Assembly: GCA_028285035.1 (NCBI GenBank)
Contig: JANQQF010000062.1
Coordinates: 80,492 to 144,491 of the forward strand
Direction of reading: 5' to 3'
DNA: 64,000 nt
From: Phycisphaerae bacterium
GTDB taxonomy: Bacteria; Chloroflexota; Anaerolineae; 4572-78; J111
Both the position numbers and the translations under genes were made by a program. The notes below the pieces were generated by a model, which was given only the letters and a program-made list of their open reading frames with translations, ran no database searches and was not told the DNA's origin. This document shows, piece after piece, positions 48,323-55,372 of the stretch. The stretch's first letter is position 1. The number at the start of each line of letters is the position of its first letter.

Positions 48323-48499
48323 ATGCGGCGTAATCAACCAGAGGATGTGGTCGAAGATATTGTTGTCACCAGTGTAATTGTGGCCGGAACAATCGCTATT
48401 ATGGCTGGAATAGCCATTGCGAATTGGCTCAAGACACCAACCGATGAAAAGTTACGCCGCCTGACCCCACAAGAAACTTGGGGCGAGTTCATTCCTTAA
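48323..48499 (+). CDS. Small single-pass membrane protein (58 residues)
   Basis: A short gene with AGGGGG 8 bases upstream. The product has an acidic N-terminus (MRRNQPEDVVEDIV), one transmembrane helix (TSVIVAGTIAIMAGIAIANW) and a charged C-terminus (DEKLRRLTPQETWGEFIP). No family is recognised. Such small membrane proteins are common next to conjugation genes. Confidence 0.6.
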   Translation: MRRNQPEDVVEDIVVTSVIVAGTIAIMAGIAIANWLKTPTDEKLRRLTPQETWGEFIP

Positions 48500-48751
48500 C
48501 CTCCTTGTTTTGGCTTTATCATCGTAGTCTGGTCAGTCAGATCTCTCTGCCGAGTAGATAAGGTTAGGTATATGGTCAAAATAGGCATTGAAATTGTTGT
48601 GGAAAGGTGGATTGGATGGTTTGAGGTTAAGTTTAGCATATTTTGCCGACTCCGCTGGCCTCCTGGTTTTAGCGTTCACAACGAGGGACGATTGCCATTC
48701 GTCCTTCATTTATGAACAGCTAAGGCAAAACTGAAAGGAGGTGACATCCTT
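48500..48751. other. Intergenic region with hairpin and weak 47-codon frame
   Basis: It contains a hairpin, GAGGGACGA with TCGTCCTTC and one G-T pair (48683-48707). There is also a frame of 47 codons at 48572-48715 (MVKIGIEIVVERWIGWFEVK onward) with no good ribosome-binding site. I do not call that frame a gene. The following gene has a strong AAAGGAGGTGA leader. Confidence 0.4.
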
Positions 48752-49264
48752 ATGAGTCCAACCCACTCCCTACTTGTTAAATCCTATATCGACATCTTTC
48801 TTAAAGTCGCCAAAGAAAACCTGGAAAGAGATGGGGATCTTATGGCTATCTTATCCGTAAAGCTGGCTGACAATCGTATCGAGTTAATCCAGTTGGTTGA
48901 CTTTATGTTTGCTCAAAACTCGATAGAGCGGCAAGCCGTCCTATCTGAGTTAGGTCAACAAATACGAGATAAGAAGGGTCATATTCACGAAGCGGTCTTA
49001 CTGAGCGGTGCCTGGTGTGTAACAGGTCACCCACTAGAGGCCGCCTCTGCACCACCCAGTCAGCACCCAGCCCGACAGGAGGTAATCACGATCTTCGGGC
49101 GTAATGCTGAGAACACTCGTAGTACCGTGGTGATACAACCCTACATCCAGGATACCCAGCAGCGGTTTGATTGGCAAGCGTCACTGATTGCTGACTATAA
49201 CCAACCTGTAACCCAGGCTACCCGACCACTCGGGGTGATTGATGCGCTATTTGAAGTTGACTAA
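48752..49264 (+). CDS. Hypothetical protein in the mobile-element-like block
   Basis: A 170-residue soluble protein with a strong ribosome-binding site (AAAGGAGGTGA, 8 bases). The helical N-terminal half (YIDIFLKVAKENLERD, LIQLVDFMFAQNSIERQAVL) is followed by ARQEVITIFGRNAENTRSTV and a C-terminal acidic stretch. I do not recognise it. Confidence 0.6.
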   Translation: MSPTHSLLVKSYIDIFLKVAKENLERDGDLMAILSVKLADNRIELIQLVDFMFAQNSIERQAVLSELGQQIRDKKGHIHEAVLLSGAWCVTGHPLEAASAPPSQHPARQEVITIFGRNAENTRSTVVIQPYIQDTQQRFDWQASLIADYNQPVTQATRPLGVIDALFEVD

Positions 49265-49332
49265 TTTTACCTGTGACCAAGTCTTGATGGAAGTAGTGTG
49301 AATCTGAGAAAGCCAGCCGCGATGTTGAGCAA

Positions 49333-49380
49333 CAGACCTTGGCCAAAATGGATAATTGCGCCAAGGTCTGTCTATTTTAT
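49333..49380 (+). terminator. Strong intrinsic-terminator-like hairpin before the coupling ATPase
   Basis: A perfect 11-base-pair stem, CAGACCTTGGC (49333-49343) and GCCAAGGTCTG (49360-49370), is followed by TCTATTTTAT. It lies 18 bases upstream of the next ATG. It could end the upstream transcript or attenuate expression of the coupling gene. Confidence 0.7.
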
Positions 49381-49397
49381 GAAAGGATGACAATGAT

Positions 49398-51593
49398 ATG
49401 ACAACAAAACTGAAAGTTAATTTTGCTTCAGATGCCTTTCAACATGAACCGTTCTCTGTTGAACAAAAAGGGTCCGTGTTTGACCAAGTTTCTAGACTGC
49501 CTCAGACCAAGGCGAATAAATCTTGGTTAATGATTGCTTGTCCAACAAGTTATATCTGGGAACCTGCCACGATTCGCCAATTGATCACGGCTTTGTTTGC
49601 TCTAAATGGCCCACTTACATTGAGTATTGTGGCAGAACAGGGGCGTTTACGATGGATGATTTATGCGCCTAAGTCAGAACGACCAACGATTCGCCGTTTG
49701 ATCTATGCCGTTTGCCCTCAAGCAGATATTCAGCCGGGTGTTGATCCAACACCACATCCGGCCTATCACTTTCCACTGCAGTTGGGCGCTCCCTTTTTGT
49801 ACCCGTTACAAGAGATTGAAGCCTTTGGTGCGTTTGATCCGCTCGTGACACTGTTGAGCGGGATGCGGGAGTTGCGGGATGAAGAACAGTGGATTTACCA
49901 ACTAACCTTGCAGCCGCTTGACCGACAGCATCGTGAGTTAGGCCACCAATTTTTGGAGGAGATATGGGATGGCTTGGATGCCTCTACATCTCGCATGTTA
50001 GAAACCAAACTGAACGGACCGCTCAAAGAGGCTCGAATCAGGATGTTGATCCAGACTGATTCAGCACAACGGGCTCACACATTGGCCGGAAGTAGTTGGC
50101 CGACATTTGTTCAGTTTGCTCGGGATGGCGGGAATGCTCTGGCTGTACCGGGTCCGGGAACCTTTGCTGCAGTACTCTCGCCAGGTGAGGTAGGCACCTT
50201 ATGGCATCTACCCAATGAGTTTTTACATATTGCTGGAATTAGTTGGTCAACATCAACCCGCTTACCTATCCCAGAACGGCTAAAATCTGTGTCAACTGGC
50301 ATTGTTTTAGGGACGAACCATTATCAGGGGCAACAGCATTCAGCTAGATTAACCTATGAAGATCGAGATGCTCATGTCACCGTAATTGGCCGGACCGGAG
50401 TGGGTAAAAGTAACTGGTTGCATCACGGTATCCATCAGGATATCCAAGAAAATAAGGGAGTGGGCCTGATTGATCCCCATGGGGATTTATACCTGGACGT
50501 CCTATCGTGCAGTATTGAGGCCGAACGAGAAGATGATGTCATTCTCTTTGATACGCACGATGGCGAGGCGTGCCCGATTGGGTTGAATCCGCTCTCTGTA
50601 CCACCAGGGGTACAACCTTATCAAGTGGCCCGACAAGCCTTTGATTTGATGCGAAAACTATTTGGGGATGACTGGCCAGGAGCTCAAACAGATCGGTATT
50701 TGCTGACGGCACTTCAGGCTTTGGCCGAACTACCCAACACCTCCTTTAAAGATATACCTCGGTTATTGGTGGACCCTGGTTACCGCACCCAAGTAATCGC
50801 CCAGATAAAGGAGGCGCAAACATTACAAAACTTGTATATCTATGACACCCTCAATAAAGGGGCTCAGGCTAAAGTTGCTGATCCGATCTTAAATCGACTG
50901 GATCGCTTTTTGAGTGATCCAGTTTTGGCTCACATCATTTGTCAATCCGATAGTCTTAATTTTCGAGAGATTATCGACAATAACAAAATCTTTCTGGCCA
51001 ATCTGGGGGCGTTTCTCGAAGAACGAGAGGCCAATACCTTGGGCGCGATCGTGCTCTCAAAATTTCAGTTTGCTGCAATGAGCCGGGGACGGCTGAGCAA
51101 GGTTGAGCGACAGGCAAGAATCTTCTATCTTCACGCAGACGAGTTACAACGTCTCACCACTGACTCTTTGCCCATCATCTATGACCAAGCTCGAAAATAT
51201 GGCCTTTCCTTAACCGGAGCCTTTCAACGGATGAGCCAGCTACCTGGGGAAAATTTTAAGGGGATTGTCAACGGCGTTGGGATCGTGATTGTGTTTAGAC
51301 CTTTGCGAGATGATGCTAAAGTTTTAGCCCCTTTCTTGGATGAGCGGATTTCAGCCAAAGATCTGGCCGATCTGGATAAATACAACGCCATCGTGTCTAG
51401 CAGTTTATATGGGCAAACCTTACCCAACTTTACCATTGAAACAATGAAACCCCTCAAGCCGCTGCCTCAGTCAGATCAGCGTATCGATCGGATACGGCAA
51501 CGCTGTCAGGTGCAGTTTGGGCAACGTGCGGTCCCCCAATCAGTCGAGGAGGTAGATACCGATGACCCGAAAAATATCGACTTCGCCGGATAG
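49398..51593 (+). CDS. VirD4/TraD/HerA-like conjugative coupling ATPase
   Basis: The 731-residue protein starts 9 bases after AAGG. The P-loop VIGRTGVGKSNWL is near residue 333 and is followed by GVGLIDPHGDLYLDVL, the Walker-region signature of TraM-recognition and HerA-like DNA-pumping ATPases. FYLHADELQRLTTDSLP is the Walker B helix and AFQRMSQLPGENF the sensor region. The ~320-residue N-terminal domain is of the type seen in transfer ATPases without membrane helices. It would move DNA through a pore at the membrane. It overlaps the next gene by 32 bases. Confidence 0.8.
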   Translation: MTTKLKVNFASDAFQHEPFSVEQKGSVFDQVSRLPQTKANKSWLMIACPTSYIWEPATIRQLITALFALNGPLTLSIVAEQGRLRWMIYAPKSERPTIRRLIYAVCPQADIQPGVDPTPHPAYHFPLQLGAPFLYPLQEIEAFGAFDPLVTLLSGMRELRDEEQWIYQLTLQPLDRQHRELGHQFLEEIWDGLDASTSRMLETKLNGPLKEARIRMLIQTDSAQRAHTLAGSSWPTFVQFARDGGNALAVPGPGTFAAVLSPGEVGTLWHLPNEFLHIAGISWSTSTRLPIPERLKSVSTGIVLGTNHYQGQQHSARLTYEDRDAHVTVIGRTGVGKSNWLHHGIHQDIQENKGVGLIDPHGDLYLDVLSCSIEAEREDDVILFDTHDGEACPIGLNPLSVPPGVQPYQVARQAFDLMRKLFGDDWPGAQTDRYLLTALQALAELPNTSFKDIPRLLVDPGYRTQVIAQIKEAQTLQNLYIYDTLNKGAQAKVADPILNRLDRFLSDPVLAHIICQSDSLNFREIIDNNKIFLANLGAFLEEREANTLGAIVLSKFQFAAMSRGRLSKVERQARIFYLHADELQRLTTDSLPIIYDQARKYGLSLTGAFQRMSQLPGENFKGIVNGVGIVIVFRPLRDDAKVLAPFLDERISAKDLADLDKYNAIVSSSLYGQTLPNFTIETMKPLKPLPQSDQRIDRIRQRCQVQFGQRAVPQSVEEVDTDDPKNIDFAG

Positions 51594-52557
51594 TGCGGAT
51601 AAACGCACTTACACACGTCCGTTTATCCGTAATCCAGGTAGCGTCCCTCAACGTTGGCGATTTGAGGAACGGGATCAGACGATGTTGGAAACCATTTATC
51701 GTTATGAAGGGATGTTGACCACGTGCCAACTTGAGGCTTTGTATTTTTCGCCAAATCTGCCAACGGAAAACGTGCGCAGTGCCAAGCGCTCTGCGGAAAC
51801 TCGACAACAGCACCTATTTCATAAAGGGTATTTGGATCGCTTGCCAGCCCCGAGCTTGGGGCCAGGTCGCTCAACCATCCTAAATGTTTTGGGTAAGGCT
51901 GGGGTAGATTTTGTTACGATGCGTTTGGGGGTGGATCGAGCACACGTGGATTGGCGACCTAAAATTGTTAAAAATAAGGCGTCCTCCCATCTCCATTCAT
52001 TATTGGTCAGTGACTTACGGATTACGATGGAGCGTATCACTAGATTGACCAATCTAACTCTTGAAAATTGGATTGGAGAGCGAGCCTTCAAATCCAAGAC
52101 GATGGCTGATAAATTACCGTTTCTCTCAACAGGCTACACCAAATCGGCTAAGAAAGCCCCAGATGGTGCATTTTTGATTGAGTATCCCGCAGCAGACTAT
52201 CAAGGACAGCCTGTGAAACCTGTTGGCTTTTTTGTCGAAGTAGATCGAGGAACAGAAAGTAATGCGGTTTGGGCGGAGAAGGTCCGAGCGTATGAGCAAT
52301 TTCGACAGAGTGGCTTAGCCGAGCATTATTATGGCGTGAGCAATTTCCGCATCTTGACGACCGTTTCAACCCCTCAACGCTTGGAGAATTTGATGAAGAC
52401 CACCTCAGACATTGGTGGTGGTCCCTTTTATTGGTTCACGCTGCAAGACAACATCGATATTTTTCAACCGTGGCGCATTCTTGATGAGATTTGGATAGTT
52501 GTCGGTTGGGTAGGGCACTACTCATTAAAATCACTCAAAGTTAGTCCGAAGAAGTAG
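51562..52557 (+). CDS. Replication-relaxation-family protein
   Basis: A 331-residue protein with GGAGGT 7 bases upstream, translationally coupled to the ATPase. It fits the replication-relaxation (Replic_Relax) family: RWRFEERDQTMLETIYRY, a winged-helix MLTTCQLEALYF, RQQHLFHKGYLDRL, HLHSLLVSDLRITME, and a nuclease-like FFVEVDRGTES. Family members in actinobacterial and Chloroflexota mobile elements are linked to plasmid replication or nicking; biochemistry is limited. Confidence 0.75.
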   Translation: MTRKISTSPDSADKRTYTRPFIRNPGSVPQRWRFEERDQTMLETIYRYEGMLTTCQLEALYFSPNLPTENVRSAKRSAETRQQHLFHKGYLDRLPAPSLGPGRSTILNVLGKAGVDFVTMRLGVDRAHVDWRPKIVKNKASSHLHSLLVSDLRITMERITRLTNLTLENWIGERAFKSKTMADKLPFLSTGYTKSAKKAPDGAFLIEYPAADYQGQPVKPVGFFVEVDRGTESNAVWAEKVRAYEQFRQSGLAEHYYGVSNFRILTTVSTPQRLENLMKTTSDIGGGPFYWFTLQDNIDIFQPWRILDEIWIVVGWVGHYSLKSLKVSPKK

Positions 52558-52573
52558 GCAAGGAGACGAAAAA

Positions 52574-53467
52574 ATGGCAATGTATCCCAATCCGCCCATT
52601 CAATCACAATCCATCACCGTATGGCGTTGGTTCTCGGGGCAGGGCGATCCGATTTTGGCAACCTCACGCTTAACCGTGGCGCTTTCCTTTGTGGTCATTG
52701 CGTCCGCAGGAATACTTGGTTTCACCGCGTTACGGGATCTCTTTATCTCGATCAATCTGTTTCACCCCTGGCTCGGCTATTTATTCCCCATCCTCTTTGA
52801 TGCAGCAGAAATCACTTTTGCGATTTCAATCTTGAATGCCCAACTGCAAGGAGAGGAGGATCGCTTTGCTTGGGCCATGGTGGTGGTGTTTACCTTATTT
52901 GGGATCGGGGCCAATGTAGCCCACGCCCTTTTTGCGCAACTGACCGGACACATTACCTCGGAACAAGCGATCTTAGCTGTCATTTTTACCAGCCTGTTCC
53001 CGTTAAGTATCGCCTTGGTCACGCACAACTTGAAGACCTCGATCAAACGTCAGCTCAAGCGGAACGGGATGATGATGACCTTGGCTCAATTGGAACAGGG
53101 TATTCAAGAGGGGCAACTCAGACTGCAACAAATGACGCTGTTGAATACTGCGATTGAAGCAGAACAAGCTAAGTTGGAAAGCCAGAAAGCGGCCTTGACA
53201 GAGGACATTGCAACGCTTAAAAAAGAGCGACGAGAGACAAAACGCGGCACCTTTACACCAAAAAGTGCGGAACCCAAACCAGAAACGGAACAAAAAGCGT
53301 ATGTGTATCTAGCGGAACAGGTTAAACAGGGCAAGCGGAACCGGGAGATTACCGGGGCGGAACTCGGCCGAGTGATCGGAACCAGTGAGAGCTTTGGGCG
53401 TCGGCTCAAGAAAAAGCTGTTGGATCAGGTCCGTCGGGATTTGGGTATACCGGAACCGACCAGCTAA
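52574..53467 (+). CDS. DUF2637/SpdB-like polytopic membrane protein with HTH-like C-terminus
   Basis: A 297-residue protein, AAGGAGA 8 bases upstream. Four hydrophobic helices lie in residues ~30-155 (TVALSFVVIASAGILGF, YLFPILFDAAEITFAISIL, AWAMVVVFTLFGIGANVAH, IFTSLFPLSIALVTH). A coiled coil follows (EAEQAKLESQKAALTEDI), then a basic HTH-like end (ITGAELGRVIGTSESFGRRL). The layout fits DUF2637 spread proteins of actinobacterial conjugative elements. It runs in the same operon as the coupling ATPase. Confidence 0.7.
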   Translation: MAMYPNPPIQSQSITVWRWFSGQGDPILATSRLTVALSFVVIASAGILGFTALRDLFISINLFHPWLGYLFPILFDAAEITFAISILNAQLQGEEDRFAWAMVVVFTLFGIGANVAHALFAQLTGHITSEQAILAVIFTSLFPLSIALVTHNLKTSIKRQLKRNGMMMTLAQLEQGIQEGQLRLQQMTLLNTAIEAEQAKLESQKAALTEDIATLKKERRETKRGTFTPKSAEPKPETEQKAYVYLAEQVKQGKRNREITGAELGRVIGTSESFGRRLKKKLLDQVRRDLGIPEPTS

Positions 53468-53545
53468 CAACGGAACTTGATTTCCCAGCGGTAAGTTGTA
53501 CCTATACCGTTGGGGAACGCTCGGTGAAATGCTTTCATTAAAGCG

Positions 53546-53560
53546 GGTGATATAATCACC
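53546..53560. promoter_or_regulatory. Palindrome GGTGAT-ATA-ATCACC at a translation start
   Basis: This perfect 6-base-pair dyad ends 4 bases before the next ATG and replaces any visible ribosome-binding site. It could be an operator or an RNA hairpin that controls initiation. Confidence 0.4.
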
Positions 53561-53564
53561 GATT

Positions 53565-53942
53565 ATGATGAGGCACCCAGAACATGCAAAACATTGTTAT
53601 CTATCACCAACCCCTTGGTCTCCCGAAAAAATGGGTGAGACGGATAGCAACCCTTTTTTGGAACGGTTATTCACAGAACCGATCACCCAGTTTGCCTTTG
53701 ATCAGTTGTGTCAGATTTACTGTTACACAACCCCGCCATTTTTTGACCCCAATTTAGAAGCTGCTGAACGTGGACGATTGATCCGCAATATTGCAGGGTA
53801 TATCGGGTTGATTGAGGATCAGCACCCCGGCATCGTGCGTTGGATTGCTACGACGCAACCGGACCAAGACATATCAAAAATGGGGTATAAACTGGTCTCT
53901 TTTTTGTATGAAACGGGTAATCTTTATCGTAAAACCCGTTGA
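53565..53942 (+). CDS. Hypothetical protein, end of mobile-element-like block
   Basis: A 125-residue soluble protein of unknown function, mainly helical (FAFDQLCQIYCYTTPPFF, GRLIRNIAGYIGLIEDQHPG). Start choice is uncertain: ATGATG at 53565/53568 has no ribosome-binding site, and an ATG at 53631 begins the better-conserved-looking part (MGETDSNPFLERLF). Confidence 0.5.
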   Translation: MMRHPEHAKHCYLSPTPWSPEKMGETDSNPFLERLFTEPITQFAFDQLCQIYCYTTPPFFDPNLEAAERGRLIRNIAGYIGLIEDQHPGIVRWIATTQPDQDISKMGYKLVSFLYETGNLYRKTR

Positions 53943-54355
53943 TGAAAGGCTGTTCAAATTTCAAAGGTCAGATGAGGTTATTTTAGCAAGGTAACTCGTT
54001 TGGCGTTCCAATCGAACGCTAAAGCATCACTAAATGTAATGACTGAGCTTACATCATTACTGACGTGTCTAAAGTGAATTGAGGGTTTATGTAAAAGTCA
54101 TCCCTGACTGGTTTTACTTTTTGTACCCCATGTCGATAAATAATGAACACAATAGCTCGATCAGGAATTCTTCTTGCCTGATGTGACCCCACTTCATACC
54201 GAGTCTCCGAGTATATCGGGTATTGCCCCGCATGACGATGAAACACGAAAACAGTCAATTTACATTATTTACTTGAATAGTAGTATACTTGCAAATCACG
54301 ACCATTAATATCACTGGAATGTATAATGTCGAGCATCATTTTGAAGGGAGGCAAA
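53943..54355. other. Intergenic region with two hairpins
   Basis: No convincing gene. It holds a hairpin, TTTGGCGTTC with GAACGCTAAA (53999-54023), likely terminating the upstream operon, and a weaker GTAATGA/TCATTAC pair nearby. A 69-codon minus-strand frame (54049-54258) opens only with TTG and has no ribosome-binding site. AT-rich sequence around 54260-54290 (TTGAATAGTAGTATACT) may hold a promoter for the next gene. Confidence 0.45.
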
Positions 54356-55327
54356 ATGAATTTTGATATAAACCAAGCAATTGTTCCTCATATTAAAAAT
54401 CAATATGAATCTATAGACCAAGTTGCAGAAAGTTTAACTGCGTTGGAGGAACTATTTCGCAGTACGAAGGATAATCGTGGAATTTTTGTTGTGGCTTATA
54501 AAGCAATGACCGATAAGCTAGTCTCAACAGTTAGAGATCAGGAAACTGGTGAAACTCAAACCTTTGAGAACTTAGCGTGGATCAAAAAGTATCTGGTTAT
54601 TTTTGCGGATTTTTATCGCAAATCTTTGTATGGTCATATTCAAGGAAGGGCAATCCCGAAGGTTTGGCAATTTGCTTTTGAAAAGGCGGAAAATAATAAA
54701 GGGGTCATTAGTTTGCAACATCTAATGCTCGGGATAAATGCCCATATCGTACACGACTTACCATTGACTCTGGACCGAATCGGGATTGATTTAGCAAGCA
54801 CCCCCCAATTGAAAAGTATGAAAACGGACCATGATAAAGTCAATCAGGTGCTCGCTGAAGCAACCAACCAGATTCAAAATAAAGTCACCCGCTTTCAGGC
54901 GTCGCAGGGGTATAGTATCTTGGAAAAGATTATAGGTCCTTTAGATGAATGGGTAGCCAAATACTATTTTGAACAGCAACGTGAGCGAGCTTGGTATAAT
55001 GGATTGCACTTGAATCATTTGGCTCAGGCAAAAGTAATAGATGGTCTGTTATCAGAATGGTTTGAATGGGCCTTACAATCCCGCCTGTCAATCAATAGCC
55101 TAGATGATTTAAAGCAACAAATAGATAGTAGGGCTCTATATTTAGCAGAAAATGTCGTTTGGTTACGATTACCTAATTATATCCCTGGTTTCAAGGAAGG
55201 GGAGGATCAAGAATTTGATCAATTTGAACCAAATGAGGATTTAAAACAATGGATTGATCAAATCGAGTCGAGGACAGAAAGTAGAGATGTAACAGCAGCA
55301 GAGGAGGATTGGACCCAGATTATTTAG
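54356..55327 (+). CDS. DUF5995-like protein
   Basis: The ATG at 54356, with GGGAGG 6 bases upstream, is preferred to the upstream ATG at 54326. The 323-residue protein is alpha-helical without signal peptide. NRGIFVVAYKAMTDKL, WIKKYLVIFADFYRKSL and the strongest signature, LQHLMLGINAHIVHDLP, match the DUF5995 family as I recall it. The family has no known function; the conserved His/Asp (NAHIVHDL) could bind metal. It is convergent with the NACHT gene. Confidence 0.65.
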   Translation: MNFDINQAIVPHIKNQYESIDQVAESLTALEELFRSTKDNRGIFVVAYKAMTDKLVSTVRDQETGETQTFENLAWIKKYLVIFADFYRKSLYGHIQGRAIPKVWQFAFEKAENNKGVISLQHLMLGINAHIVHDLPLTLDRIGIDLASTPQLKSMKTDHDKVNQVLAEATNQIQNKVTRFQASQGYSILEKIIGPLDEWVAKYYFEQQRERAWYNGLHLNHLAQAKVIDGLLSEWFEWALQSRLSINSLDDLKQQIDSRALYLAENVVWLRLPNYIPGFKEGEDQEFDQFEPNEDLKQWIDQIESRTESRDVTAAEEDWTQII

Positions 55328-55350
55328 GGCGTTTCAGAAAAATAATGCCC
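55327..55350. terminator. Possible bidirectional terminator between convergent genes
   Basis: GGGCGTT (55327-55333) pairs with AATGCCC (55344-55350), with one G-U pair, between the two convergent stop codons. An A-rich loop is present but the flanking T-tract is weak. Confidence 0.35.
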
Positions 55351-55372
55351 CAAATATATGGCACACTTCTCA

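Noticed and set aside
48572..48715. 47-codon frame before the 48752 gene
   Set aside because: It spans a hairpin, has a poor ribosome-binding site and no recognisable features.
54049..54258. 69-codon minus-strand frame in an intergenic gap
   Set aside because: Only a TTG start, no ribosome-binding site and no recognisable product; kept only as a remark in the gap entry.
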